Source: Hepsetus odoe
Taxonomy: Eukaryota > Chordata > Actinopteri > Characiformes > Hepsetidae
Direction: 5' to 3'
Assembly: GCA_017165825.1 (NCBI GenBank)
Contig: CM029379.1
Location: 24,834,836-24,898,835 of the forward strand
DNA length: 64,000 nt
The notes beneath the pieces are model-generated. The model worked only from the letters and a program-made list of their open reading frames with translations, ran no database searches and had not been told where the DNA came from. Below, in pieces: positions 13,981-26,162 of this stretch (position 1 is the stretch's first letter; the number at the start of each line of letters is the position of its first letter). Position numbers and translations under genes: made by a program.

Positions 13981-14060
<80 letters not shown>
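13981..14060. repeat. (GT)40 microsatellite
   Basis: Eighty bases of uninterrupted GT. It produces spurious Cys-Val and Thr-His frames on both strands. Confidence 0.98.
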
Positions 14061-14062
<2 letters not shown>

Positions 14063-15186
14063 TTGCTTCTGTGATAGCTGCTTGTTGGGCTCATTGATAA
14101 TGACATACCTGCTGCAGCTGCCGTTAGCCTCTGCACACACACTACTTAAGGCTAAGTGGAAAATCAATAAGCCGCTCGGCCCGACTGCTGCTCTGATTGG
14201 CAACCGCAGCCGAAGGTCTTTCACGCCGCAGCCGTCTGGGCTGTATATGTGTGTGAGATTCTGACAGCCACTGTTGGATGTTTGCAGGACAGCACTAACA
14301 AGCCTGAAGCAACCACGCTCTACACCAGCAGTGTGTGTGTGTGTACAGCAGGACCCACACATGCAATAAAAAGGAAGATTTGACTGGAGGAGCTGTTTCC
14401 ACAGACGCTATCACATACTTGAGATGGGTTAAAGACACAGGTCTAAAAAGATCATTATAAAATAGATTTTCAAAACGAAGGCAATTAATTGAAATAAAAC
14501 AATGTTATTTGTTGAACCACATGTTACAAGCTAATCAACTGGCATTCCTGAGATTTTTCTCTCCTTCTATCCTTAGACAGTGGCATCTAAATTATTTTTT
14601 TTTTTTTTTAAATAAACTACATTTGTCAGTGCATGCAATCTTTAGGGTCCTCTTTGCTTGCTGCCATTTTTTTGCTTCAAAATAAAAAGGATCCCATGTT
14701 TATAGCTCTGCCTCCCTGGCATTTGAGAACATACAAATTACTGAGCAAAATCCTTTTCGTTATCAGTCAATTTTTTGAAGATGGTTCATTTGAAAGGTTT
14801 CAAACATGGAAGAATGCAGCAGTATATTTCTCTGAATTTATCATCATTAAACAGTTGTAATATTTTTCTTTGCCTGTTCGTTTGTGTGATCAGTTGCGCC
14901 AGCAAACATTCTGAGGGTCCTGGATGACAAAAAAAAAAAACATGAAAATATTCAAACAAAAATGTAAAAAAATTGAACTTTAAAAGGAAATTCAATCAGA
15001 CGCAAAACAAATGTCACGTCACTGACACAAATAAATAGACCTGAGACCCACAGGTCTTTCTTAAAGAGAATGCAAAACATGAAAGCTGCACTCTTAAACC
15101 TTAATATTTATTCACACGTGCATGAAAACTAAGTTTGCTGTAATTAATTCACTCTTATGGTGTTGCAAAAAGCGATCACGTATTTC
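14061..15186. other. Non-coding, lrba intron
   Basis: Intronic sequence with short T and A runs (14594-14609, 14930-14940). Nothing is recognised. Confidence 0.45.
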
Positions 15187-15438
15187 GGTGGCCTAGTGGT
15201 TAGGGCTTTGGCCATGTGATCGGAGGATCGGGCGTTCGAACCCCTTCCCAAAAGGTTGCCCTGAGGTACCCTTGAGCAAGGTGCCGTCCCCGTCACTGCT
15301 CCCCGGGCGCTTTCAATAGCTGCCCACTGCTGCACGGTGTTTGAGTGTGCATGGGTTAAATGCAGAGGTCCAATTTCGTTGTGGTTCACTGTCTGCTGTG
15401 CTTTGACCTAGCAATGACAAGGGTTGTCACTTTCACTT
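15187..15438 (+). mobile_element. tRNA-derived SINE, family A (nearly full length)
   Basis: It starts GGTGGCCTAGTGGTTAGGGC (A box), has a CGTTCGAACCCC B box and the shared GCACGGTGTTTGAGTG and GAGGTCCAATTTCGTTG body, and ends in TTGTCACTTTCACTT. It is in the opposite orientation to the copy at 11583. Confidence 0.85.
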
Positions 15439-15881
15439 TATTTATTTTTTTTCCACATAAATTGTTAAGTCCCATCCATTAAAATGGAGGTTATAAGGAG
15501 TGTTTCATCTACAAGGCTCAATACTGCCGCCCAATCAGAACAGAAATCATTTACGAATACCAAGTTTAAACAGCAGTGATAGAGAGAGAATGACAGCGGG
15601 ATTTCATGTTGTTTGGAAAAACAGAAATGTTCCCAAATCACATCAAGGAAAGATGTTTTGCTTTTTCTTTAAAGTTTTACAGGAGAGGTCTTTTTTCCGG
15701 TAGCAAGAGACGCTTGTATAAACATGCTAAACCGCGAACCCCATCGGTCAGCTCATCACACGCTCAGGAAACTCTGACGGACATTTTGTTTGATTAAGAA
15801 ACAACAGCAGCATTTCCACCAAACTGGAGCCCAGAGCCCTGTTCTACATTACAGACCTGTCACTCCACAGAGAGTGAGAGA

Positions 15882-15926
<45 letters not shown>

Positions 15927-16653
15927 CAAGAGCGAGAGCGAGAGAAAGCAGTGTTTGGTTGTGGCGTGTGTTTCAGTTAGCGTGTGTAAAGGGAGTAGTG
16001 TGAAAGTCTGTGTCCCCTGCTGATGTCTGCAGCCAGCTCAGGACCAATGATGTCATTAACCAGCTCCATGACCAGCCAGCCAATGACAGCAGTCCATTCC
16101 ACACATTCCTCTAAAAAATAGCAGAAATATTCCATCATAATTTATCCCTTGACGTATGTGCTCTTTAGAACATAAAAGCCTTTTCAGACATATAAATAAA
16201 TATAAAGAAAACGTTTGGAAATGGTGTTGATGTTTATGTCCCTCTGCTGCATAAACATCTCCTCTGGTTCCATTTGGTTCTTCAATGTCATTTCAAACAT
16301 GAATACTTTAAGATGAATCAAACTGAATCAAATGCTCCATGAGGAATCGGAATCAAATCAATCAAGTCAAGGAATGATAATTTGTCATTTTCATAACTGA
16401 ATAAAAAACAAAATAATCAAACTGGATTTCATGAATCACTGCATCATTTTGGAGGAACTGTAATTGGACTGAGGCCGTCAGGCTGAAGTAATGATGCAGT
16501 GAATCGTTCTGATTTGACTAGCTGTGAGGTTTCTCCATCTGCTCCAGGTCCTCAGAGGCTTAGGCCAGCAGATGCAGGAGAGAGCTGGCAGGCAGGCAGA
16601 GCCGGAGGCTCATTTCTACAGCAGCTCCTCACAGCCGCACAGCCAGGGCCTGC

Positions 16654-16715
<62 letters not shown>

Positions 16716-17269
16716 ATGCATGTGTGTGTGTGCGTGCATGTGTGTGTGTGCGTTTGTGCTGAGAGAGATCCCTCTCAGGTTTCTAGTGCCTGGATGAAAA
16801 AGGCTGCAGGCTAAAAGCATCTCTCTCACTCTCTCTGACACTGAAGAGTACAAAAATGCTTTAACATGAGCTGACACAGGATGCAAAACTGTTACAGGTT
16901 CTCTCTCTCTCTCTCTTTGTGCTCCCTCTGCTCCTTTTTGTTTAAAGCAAAAATACAAACCAAACAAACAAAATGCTTCCAGTGTAACATCATCATCCAT
17001 CCCACTCTTCCACTCTCTAGCAGAGAGACAATGAGAGAGACACAGACGGATGGACACAGAGATACAAAGAGACAGACAGAACAACAGACAGATAAAATGT
17101 ACAGAGGAGTGTAAAAAGAGACAGATAAACAGATCTGTCTGTCCGTCTGCTTATGACTGTGACAGTGTGAGGGTTTGCTAGTGTTAATGAGTGTAAGTCA
17201 CTGTTGTGATACAGACAGTTCCTACTACAGCTACTCTGCTAGAAAAACTGTGTGTGTGCGCGTACACGC

Positions 17270-17303
<34 letters not shown>

Positions 17304-18999
17304 GGCTTATCAGACACTATGCAGTGCCGTCAAGAGGATCAGAGTGGAGCTGTCAGATCAAAGAGGAGCATCTCTCACTCCATTCAACACAGAAGAAAAG
17401 AGCAGCAAAGAGCAGGCCTCAGCCTTAACTCTGCACATTAGCACTGTTTAAAGGAAAGGTCAACCCATTTTGCAAAATTCCTCCACAATTAAGTGTTCAA
17501 GACACAAACTAATTTCTAGAACATGAACCTCAAACCTGAGGAAAACTAAATATCCTGGTTAATGTGGTACAGATGATGTCTGACACAGCATTGTGGAGTT
17601 ATCTCCTTTATTGTCCACACACACACACACACACACACACACCGAAAAGGGAGGGTGAGAGGCAGAAAAAGAGAGAGACAAAAAGGAGAAATGAGAAAGA
17701 TGGATAAAGGAAACAGACAGATGGAGAAGTAATAAGAAGAGATAAGGTGGCAGGAAAATGAAGAGGAAAAAAAGAGGAAGACCGAAAAAGGGAGAGAGAG
17801 AAAGAGAGAAAAAGAAACAGAGGAGCAGTAGGACTAGAAAAATATGGATCTGAACAGTTCAGGGGGCTGTAGTGAGATGACTGGGCTGCAGTGAGGGACT
17901 GACAGATTAAGATTAGAATAATCTCTCCCTCATTACAGCCCTAATTAACCCACAATTAAACACACAGTCCACATTAGAGGCACAGAGGAACACCTCCACC
18001 CTCACTCCCACTGTGTGTGTGTGTGTGTGTGTTCGGACAAGGGGGGCGGATCAGAAGGCTCATGGCATTCCCCCACCCCCCTCGGGGTAAAACACCTCAC
18101 TGCCCACTTAAAGGTACTGTAGTGCTTGTGCTATAGATCCTCTGTACAAACACCATCACATGTTTATTCCTTCCTGCATTAATATCACTCACTCACTAAT
18201 TAACAATTCTAAAATCGCTCCAGCTTTTACTCTTTTACTATCACTACAGCGTGCATTCATAACACTCTTACATTCATTAACTAACAGCACCCCCATTCAT
18301 TAATTCATTACTCAACATTCGCTCGTGTGTTGAGCAATAATCTTTTTTCTGTGGTTAAAATTCATTTATTTATTTACCAACATTAATTATTCAGTCATAC
18401 ATTACCATGCAGTTCATGATTCGCTAATGTCACTCATTTTTAGTCACTGTTGCTGAAGATACTGCAGGATAGATTACAGATTTAGATTTGCATTTCAAAG
18501 TAGAGATGCACTTTAATTCATTGTAATTACAGGATTACCATGTATTTGTGGAAAGTGTAATCCAAGTGTAATTATGTGATGGGGGAATTACTCAGGATAA
18601 AACTACTAAGCTATAGTAACCCCGTCACCAATCAGATACAAAATATTACAGCAGTCACCAAAGTTTCTTATTATTAATATTATAATCATGATCATCATTG
18701 CTGGTATTTCCGTTGTTAACCGTCCTGCTGAAACAATTCAGTCAAAAAAACGAATATATATAATAAAATAATACTGAAAAACATTCTAAACTGAACGCGT
18801 TTTTAGTTAATAATATGCATTTTCAAAGATCTGACAGTGATGATATGAACTGCCAAGTTTATCCATTCCACAAATAAATCGGTTCAAAAAAGAAAAACTA
18901 ATCAATGACGAAAAATCATCTTTTGTATAAAAAGATTTTTTATTTTTTTTTTGTATCTTCATCGAGCGCGCGCCGGCCTTACTAATATAAATCCGTTCA

Positions 19000-19045
<46 letters not shown>

Positions 19046-19559
19046 CAGGAGATTCTCCAGTCTAGCGCATCAACCATCAAGGCAGCAGCGCGCGCGCACA
19101 ATTTCCAAAATACACCTTACCATAATAATAATAATAATAATAATTATTATTATTATTATAATAATGATAATAATAACAACAATACAAACCATACTAATAA
19201 TTATAATGATCATTATCATTATTATGCTTTAAGTAAAATATTTAACTATAATTGTTTACGGTTAAACTAATGATTATTACCACCATTACTACTACTACTA
19301 CTATTTATTTTAACTAACAAACTAACAAAGAAATGAAAAAGATGCACGCGCAGTCTCGTGAACGCGCGCACCCGACCAGCGCAAACTCAGCAGCCTAAAG
19401 CGGATCTAATCCGAAATGAAGGAGCTGCCTTAATAAAGCATTATTAACACCGTAATAACCGTGTAATACAATCAAACTCCGTCTCCCTTTCCTCCCTCCT
19501 TCTCTTCTCCCGCTCTCTTTCTCTCTGTTCCTGTCTCTCCTCTCTTTCACTCTCCTTTA
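15439..19559. other. Microsatellite-rich non-coding sequence upstream of mab21l2
   Basis: It contains (GA)n tracts at about 15870-15920 and 17281-17303, a (GT)n tract at 16657-16714, (CA)n tracts at 17618-17642 and 19001-19042, and an AAT/ATT trinucleotide inverted tract at 19123-19165. Poly-purine sequence runs from about 17640 to 17825. Upstream regulatory DNA of mab21l2 may lie here, but no specific element is proven. Confidence 0.55.
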
Positions 19560-19735
19560 AACTCCACGTACAGTCTCGCGCTCTGATTGGTCCGGGGCGC
19601 GGGAAGCTCTGCTTTCCGACTGGCCGGACCCTCTAGCGCCACGCCCCCTCTTGTTGGTCACGCCCCCTCCATCTCTGTCTCCCTTTGCCTCCCTCGCGCT
19701 CTCTCGCCATTCATAAAGTAAAACGGAGCGCTGCG
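19560..19735 (+). promoter_or_regulatory. mab21l2: Probable mab21l2 core promoter
   Basis: This GC-rich stretch sits about 450-600 bases before the mab21l2 start codon. It contains an inverted CCAAT box (ATTGG, 19586-19590), a GC box (19594-19603), two identical ACGCCCCCTC KLF/Sp-type sites 19 bases apart (19641-19650 and 19660-19669) and an ATAAAGTA TATA-like element near 19713-19720. The combination and position suggest a promoter; the transcription start itself is not determined. Confidence 0.55.
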
Positions 19736-19753
19736 GATGACAGACGCGCGCGC

Positions 19754-19802
<49 letters not shown>

Positions 19803-19940
19803 GACAGACAAGCGGGCGCGCGTGGATACACAGGTGCACGCGGACAGGACACACAGGTGCGCGCGTGCGCGCGCGCTCAAGAGTCCGAGATGTGGAGAGA
19901 GACTCACCCACGCAGCAGCTCTCTCACACACACTCTCTAG

Positions 19941-19989
<49 letters not shown>

Positions 19990-20174
19990 GTCCTCCTCTT
20001 CCTGCTCTGATCTGACGTCTATCCGCTCCGCACTTCTCCCAAACTTCCCCCGACTCCCTGCTCAGCCCCGGCGTGTGTGTGTGCGCGCGCCCCTGGGCCG
20101 GTGTGTGTGTGTGAACGTTGGATCCCTCGGCGTACTGCGAGCCTCCGGTGTTCAGCCCGGACCTCTGCCCCAAC
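19736..20174 (+). other. mab21l2: Likely mab21l2 5' untranslated region with microsatellites and upstream ATGs
   Basis: This interval between the TATA-like element and the conserved start holds a (GA)n tract (19761-19799), CG-rich alternating sequence around 19860-19877 and a (CA)n tract (about 19952-19987). An ATG at 19736 opens a reading frame that runs through the main start and stops at 20281, out of frame with mab21l2. A second ATG at 19890 opens a 16-codon frame ending at 19940. Either could affect translation if included in the mRNA. The exact 5' end is unknown. Confidence 0.45.
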
Positions 20175-20369
20175 ATGATCGCCACGCAGGCCAAGCTGGT
20201 CTACCAGCTCAACAAGTACTACACGGAGCGCTGCCAGGCGCGCAAAGCCGCCATCGCCAAGACCATCCGAGAGGTGTGTAAGGTGGTCTCAGACGTGCTG
20301 AAGGAGGTGGAGGTGCAGGAGCCGCGCTTCATCAGCTCCCTCAGCGAGATCGAGGCTCGCTACGAGGTA

Positions 20370-20404
<35 letters not shown>

Positions 20405-22347
20405 CTGAGAGGTTTAGGGTCACAGCCACACATCTGCATATCTACAAATATGTAATATATACTCCTCCAAAACAGTAACTTCACAGAAGGCAAAATATCC
20501 TCTACTTCTTCTGTAAGTCAAGAGGACTTTTTTTCTTTTTGGTAAAAGTCATTCTGGAGCACTTCTACTGGTCCACCCCTCAACGTTCACATCATGTGAA
20601 ACTCTGCTCAAGTAATGCAGAAAAACACAATGGAAAAATATTATATAGTCTATATATGAACCGTGTTCTAGTGCAGGAAATCGGTGCTCTTTTCTCAACC
20701 ATTATCAATTAATGACGAACATAAATGGGTTTATGCCTGAATATAAATAGAATTAGGATCATATGTTTTTATATACGTGGGCATATAAAGCCATATAACC
20801 CGAAGCGACCGCAAGAGAAAAGTGCCAACTTCAACCAAGCTTGCAACCAAATAACTTCATCTATATACAGATTTAAAAATATAAATACACAGCTTTACTA
20901 AATATGATGCAGCTGATGCTCTGGTTTCCACACACACACACACACACACACCCTGCTAACAGCACTTTTGTAAAACAGGCCAAACAGTCCCGCAGTGCAG
21001 CAGTCATTCCTGCAGCACATGAGCTCTCAGTCCGGGACTTAGTGAGGTCTTGCTTTATTTTTAGTTTTAGTTGGACTAATATTGCATCCCTTCAGCTGTT
21101 TTATCCTCTGTTTATGCTAGCAGTAACACAAAACAGTCCACTCTGATGGGTTTCCTATACTGCTCCCCTAACTCTTCTCTGTCTGTCCAGGGCATGGAGG
21201 TGGTGTCCCCCACCGAGTTCGAGGTGGTCCTCTACCTGAACCAGATGGGTGTCTTTAACTTTGTGGACGACGGCTCATTGCCCGGCTGTGCTGTGTTGAA
21301 GCTGAGCGATGGCCGAAAGCGCAGCATGTCGCTTTGGGTGGAATTCATCACAGCATCCGGATACCTGTCGGCCCGCAAGATCCGCTCACGCTTCCAGACT
21401 CTGGTGGCTCAGGCTGTGGACAAGTGCAGCTACAGGGACGTGGTCAAGATGGTGGCCGACACCAGTGAGGTCAGTAACGACCTTTTTTTTTTTTTAAATA
21501 GCCGATGTAATGTATTGATATGAAAAATATATTGATATTGACAAACAGGATGTCCTACTTTTTTTTCCCCCCAGAATTAAGGAATGTTATAGATTTTATA
21601 GAAATATTAATATCGATACAAGCAGAATAATAACTGTATGGCTTATTGGTCCTCTACTTTTATGATTATTGTCATTAATGTCATTTTCAAATTCTATTTT
21701 TGCAATAGCAAATTTCTCCTATCGCTCCTTCTTTCCAGGTCAGGCTGCGAATCCGTGAACGCTACGTGGTGCAGATCACACCAGCCTTCAAGTGCACGGG
21801 GATCTGGCCTCGAAGTGCAGCCCAGTGGCCCATGCCGCACATCCCGTGGCCTGGGCCAAACAGGGTGGCGGAGGTGAAGGCGGAGGGTTTCAACCTATTG
21901 TCAAAGGAGTGCTATTCACTGACAGGAAAGCAGAGCTCAGCGGAGAGCGACGCCTGGGTGTTGCAGTTTGCGGAGGCAGAGAACCGGCTGCTTCTCTCAG
22001 GCTGCCGGAAGAAGTGCCTGAGCATCCTGAAGACGCTGCGGGACCGGCACCTGGAGCTGCCCGGCCAGCCACTCAACAACTACCACATGAAGACGCTGCT
22101 GCTATACGAGTGTGAGAAGCACCCGCGCGAGTCCGACTGGGATGAGTCGTGCCTCGGGGACCGCCTCAACGGCATCCTGCTGCAGCTCATCTCCTGCCTG
22201 CAGTGTCGCCGCTGCCCGCACTACTTCCTGCCCAACCTGGACCTGTTTCAGGGCAAGCCGCACTCCGCACTCGAGGCCGCTGCCAAGCAGACCTGGAGAC
22301 TGGCCAGGGAGATCCTTACCAACGCCAAGAGCCTGGACAAGCTGTGA
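20175..22347 (+). CDS. mab21l2: MAB21-like 2 protein, three coding exons
   Basis: Coding exons are 20175-20366, 21191-21469 and 21739-22347, giving 64+93+202 = 359 residues, the usual vertebrate MAB21L1/L2 length. Both introns are phase 0, with GAG|gtacgt...ccag|GGC and GAG|gtcagt...ccag|GTC junctions. The protein has the Mab-21 nucleotidyltransferase-like fold. Glu73 and Glu75, at the position of the cGAS catalytic acids, are present, as are Glu49, Arg51 and Arg247, residues linked to human eye malformation when changed. It is called L2 rather than L1 because of VYQLNKYYTERC, SEIEARYE, CYSLTGKQ, AAQWPMP and the C-terminal SLDKL. The family acts in eye and body-wall development, largely in the nucleus, and no enzymatic product is established. 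The start is the conserved MIA methionine; the frame is open upstream but has only a TTG. It is antisense to the host gene lrba, as in mammals. Odd: mammalian orthologues have no introns in the coding sequence. Confidence 0.96.
20367..21190 (+). other. mab21l2: mab21l2 intron 1
   Basis: An 824-base phase-0 intron inside the mab21l2 coding sequence. A (CA)n run starts within six bases of the donor GT (to about 20401), and a second (CA)n run lies near 20930-20951. The acceptor has a clear pyrimidine tract ending tgtctgtccag. Both flanking exon ends read AG|G, the classical proto-splice context. Confidence 0.85.
21470..21738 (+). other. mab21l2: mab21l2 intron 2
   Basis: A short 269-base, AT-rich, phase-0 intron with a gtcagt donor and an acceptor ending ctttccag. 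It carries poly-T runs at 21483-21496 and about 21560-21567. Removing it restores the conserved family sequence exactly (TSEV then RLRIRERY), with no residue lost or gained. Confidence 0.85.
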
Positions 22348-22850
22348 GGGGGATGGATATGACCATATGTACCACATACACACACCCACAAACACACTCA
22401 CACTCATGGTCGAGAGAGATGGCCATGCTGAGAATGTTTTCCAAAAAAAAAAAATATAAATGCCTGGAGAAGCTCGGAGAGGCTCACACTCATTTACACA
22501 CACTCAGACACTGGCAAGACTTCCAGTGCTAAGAACCAGAAGATGAGAGCCTGGACAAGCCATGCAACACACACACATGCACACACACAGTGTGGATGGA
22601 AGTGGAGTGACCCTAAACTGGACTTTGAGGCCACAGAGCAGAGATGAAGGTACAGACTCTCTAAAATAACGTCCTGTTTGTTTGGCTTTTACTGTTTTCA
22701 CAAAGTGAAAAACTTTTATTTCTTTTTTTTGTTCTGTTTCTTATTTAAGTAACGTGAACTTTAAGTAATGTTTAACGTTAAAACATACGTGTAGCGTGCC
22801 AACTTTTCCATTCTGTGAAATGTAAATAAACTGCAGACAGAAAAAGCAGG
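22348..22850 (+). terminator. mab21l2: mab21l2 3' UTR and poly(A) signal
   Basis: After the stop codon the sequence is non-coding, with short CA runs and an A-run at 22442-22454. An AATAAA hexamer lies at 22825-22830, about 480 bases past the stop, followed by sequence that could contain the cleavage site. This is the first canonical signal downstream of the gene. Confidence 0.6.
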
Positions 22851-22929
22851 ATGTGGATTTGTCATATCTCTCCTCTGATTAAAAAAAAAAAAAAAAGAGC
22901 ACTGTGGCACAAACCAGCAGGGTGCTGGT

Positions 22930-23720
22930 ACAGTCTCTAATAACAGTAATTACACCTTTATAAGACTAACAGTGTAAAACTCAACTTTTCACAGTAATTA
23001 GGCTATTATAGCACAGTTTCTACACCTCTAATAAAGGTAACATCTTTATAGCATGCACCGCTAACAGTAATGTCTATGATATAGTGAACTGTTTTACAAT
23101 AATTGCACTGTTATTGCAAGTGGTGTAATATTTGACATTTAATTACACTCTTATACAGCTTAATGATAGGTTTTTAATTACATTATAGCACTCGAAGAAT
23201 GTCAACAAAAAAGAAAGAAAAAAATTAATTTTTCACGCTTACAGGTAAAGTGAATGCAGCCCATTAATTAAATGTAATTTCGCGTTTGTTTCATGCAGGC
23301 TCTAAAACCACAGCAGGCAGTGTGTGCTGGCAGTGTAAGGCACTTCTATCAACTGTTACTAAGTTAATTAGACTATTATAGCGCACAGTGTGTGTAATCC
23401 TCTATTATTACGTCATAATCGAACACTTATAGCGCCCAGCCTAAGATACACCTTTATTACGTCATAATTGCACCCTTTTAGCGCACACAGACTGCAAAAC
23501 CCCTCTATCAACAGTTATTACACCGTTATAGTGCACACACAGTGTGCAATACCCCTCTATTATCCGCAAGTACACTCTTACTGCAGGCAGTGTCCATTAA
23601 CCGCGATCACCGTTACTGCGCTGTGTGTAATACACCTTTATTACACAGTAATTACAGTTGCAGCGCACTGTGTGTAACACCTCTATTACACCGTGGCTGC
23701 AGCTAGAGCGCACTGTTTTC
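22930..23720. repeat. Degenerate tandem repeat field, about 50-bp unit
   Basis: Many diverged copies of a unit built from CTCTATTACACAGTAATTAC, then ACCGTTATAGCGCACAGTGT. Copies are clearest between 23340 and 23700 and fade leftward. It begins about 100 bases beyond the mab21l2 poly(A) signal. Confidence 0.65.
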
Positions 23721-24813
23721 GGAGTGACGAGCGCTCTGGCCGAGAGCGGGTCCTGCGCGAAAACCGCTCCCGAGCTGAAGGAATCGATCAGGACGGGTGC
23801 GCCGCAAAAAAGAAAAAAAAAACCCAAAAACAACCCTTTAAAATCCGGGAGCGCAGCAAACCGCGTGGAAAAGAAAAGAGGGGAAAAAATAAAGCAGAAG
23901 AGAAACGAAGGAGAGAAGAAAGAACAGTTTACCTCACACGGCAACAGAAAAACCCTTAATCCCACTCGCACACCTCTGTTCTTACTAATCTCAGTCTAAA
24001 CCGTGAAAAAATAATAAAGGATTAAAAGTAACGTTATTATCAATAATTCAGCATATTTTATTATTATTATGCATTTTACTACTATAACAAAAAAAGCCAT
24101 TCTACTGCATGTAATTAGACCATAAACAATTCTTGCGTATATAACGCTGTATATTCAAAATAATGCTCTTACCAGTGCAATTAAATTCACCATAATTATC
24201 TAACGTTATTATAATACATTTATGAACGAATATACTGTAGCGTTTATTTTACAACATTGTGCGTTATAATATTTACGGGAAAAAAAATTCTCCAACAATA
24301 ATAATTTATAGAAATGGCTCCGTTTGCATATGTATACTTGAAATGAATTGAAATTACGATTGTATAATATACGATACAAAACAACCTTTAAATTCTCAAC
24401 AGCGCAAATAAGTTATTTAAAAAAAGACCAATCCATTAATAATAAACTAATATAGTAGTATATATAGTAATATTACTGAGTGAATGATTTGAAGTGAATA
24501 TAATAAGACTTATTGTACAGTAATGCATTTAATGAATTACAAAGTGTCAAAAATGTCAAATTTTTGTGCAATAATTAATTCGTTTTTTCCTCATTATTCT
24601 CTGTATATAATTAATACAGTGTCTCTCACAGTCTGACAATAGCATAAAACTGTACATAAAAATATGCTGTGCAGTATAGTCTACACAATATTACAGAATG
24701 AATAATAATGCTATAGTGTATTATTATAATGCATTTAGTATTACAGTGTATGTAGTATCACTGTATAAAATAGTTGAGTGCATACATATACATGTAATAC
24801 ATTATATCCACTA

Positions 24814-24885
<72 letters not shown>

Positions 24886-25501
24886 GTATTTATGTATTTA
24901 TATACACACACACAGATAGGACGATAGATAGATCGATAGAGCAATAGATAGATAGATAAATAAATAGACAGAGACAGCTAGACAGGTAGATAGATAGAGA
25001 TAGTGAGTGTTGAAGGAAGTTTGAATAGTAACTCACAGAAGCACTAACATTATGAAGCCATTTCTTCCTGCATAATCAAGCTTGGATGCACGCTGTGAGC
25101 ACACGTGCACACACACAGCATGCTTACACACACAGAGCGCTCACTTTGTTAAGTGTAATATGTGTATATAGTTTGAGATAACTGATTAAGTCATCAGGAG
25201 AGCAGCATGTAAACATAAGCATCACATGTGAAGCGCACCTGAGGCGCTTATGCAGATTCATTGACACTCTTCACCTTCACCCACCTGAGCCACACCCAAC
25301 CCCACTCAGCCAATTACATCATCAGAATAGAACAGGAAGCTATTGTGCTGTTAACACGCAATCCGTAAAAAAAAATACTGTTGTTTTTTTTGTTTGTTTT
25401 TTGGTCTGTTTTTGTTTTTCACTCCAAAACACAATACACTGGATAAAAAAGGTAACACTGCAGCAGCAAATCAAAGAACTTTTATGCACATACACACACA
25501 T

Positions 25502-25554
<53 letters not shown>

Positions 25555-25985
25555 GCCTACATACATACATACATACATATATATATATATATATTTAAAA
25601 TGTGTATGTGCGTGTTGTTTTAACACCTTATCACACATGTATGTCTGCCCAGCTGAGGTTGTGAGCTTAGGTTAAAGCCCCTCTACGGAGAATTGAAACA
25701 TTGCACACTGACTGAAAGTGACTACTTCTTTTCCTTTAATATGTTGGAAATGAACAGAATATAAAGTATGTAATGTTATATTTGTAAAGTGTGTGTTTCA
25801 GTGCATTAGGAGTGTGTGTCTGCACAGGAGCTGAACATGTTTACACTGTGTTCAACTGTGTGGCCACTACTATAAACCTATCGCTATTCACCTGTCCTCA
25901 CACTATACAAACACTGGCCACTTTATTGGAAACACCGTGTGCACCACTCACTGTGGGGTGTGTGAATGTGTGTGTGTAACCCTAC
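23721..25985. other. AT-rich non-coding sequence between mab21l2 and the lrba exons
   Basis: Strongly AT-rich between 24000 and 24960. It includes a (TA)n tract at about 24820-24882 followed by GATA-type repeats, and a (CA)n tract at 25506-25550 followed by CATA repeats. No exon is seen. Confidence 0.55.
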
Positions 25986-26122
25986 CTTTTGGTCAGTGTG
26001 TGTGTAGCTGGGGTCCTCCTCGTCCACTTCAAAGTAAAGCTCTGAACTGGTGATGGAGAGTGAGCCTCGCACACACACTCCAGGTGCCAGTAACTGAGCG
26101 CTTGTACTCAGGTTAACAGGGC
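25986..26122 (-). CDS. lrba: LRBA exon: start of the PH-like domain before BEACH
   Basis: A 137-base exon encoding GPVNLSTSAQLL...SELYFEVDEED...DQK. This is the well-conserved beginning of the PH-like domain that precedes the BEACH domain in LRBA and neurobeachin. The SELYFEVDEEDP wording is LRBA-like; neurobeachin reads TEIYFEVDEDD. It starts with two bases that complete a Gly codon from the exon at 27071 and ends in phase 0 at a gtaggg donor. LRBA is a large cytoplasmic scaffold that regulates vesicle traffic, including CTLA-4 recycling in mammals. Odd: the acceptor TAG is preceded directly by a (TG)n repeat of about 38 bases with no ordinary pyrimidine tract. The following exon (expected to begin near LAYTEG) is not found to the left, so the next intron is at least 26 kb and contains mab21l2. 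Confidence 0.92.

Positions 26123-26162
<40 letters not shown>

Noticed and set aside
20118..20174. In-frame extension of mab21l2 upstream of the conserved methionine
   Set aside because: It has only a TTG start and no similarity to the family, whose N-terminus is MIA.
19685..20281. 198-codon open frame over the mab21l2 leader and first exon
   Set aside because: It begins with TTG, is largely translated GA and CA microsatellite, and reads mab21l2 exon 1 in the wrong frame. Only its possible role as an upstream frame is kept.
20175..22347. mab21l1 as an alternative identity
   Set aside because: Diagnostic residues (Q11, T17, R19, CYSLTGKQ, AAQWPMP, SLDKL) and nesting in lrba rather than nbea both favour mab21l2.
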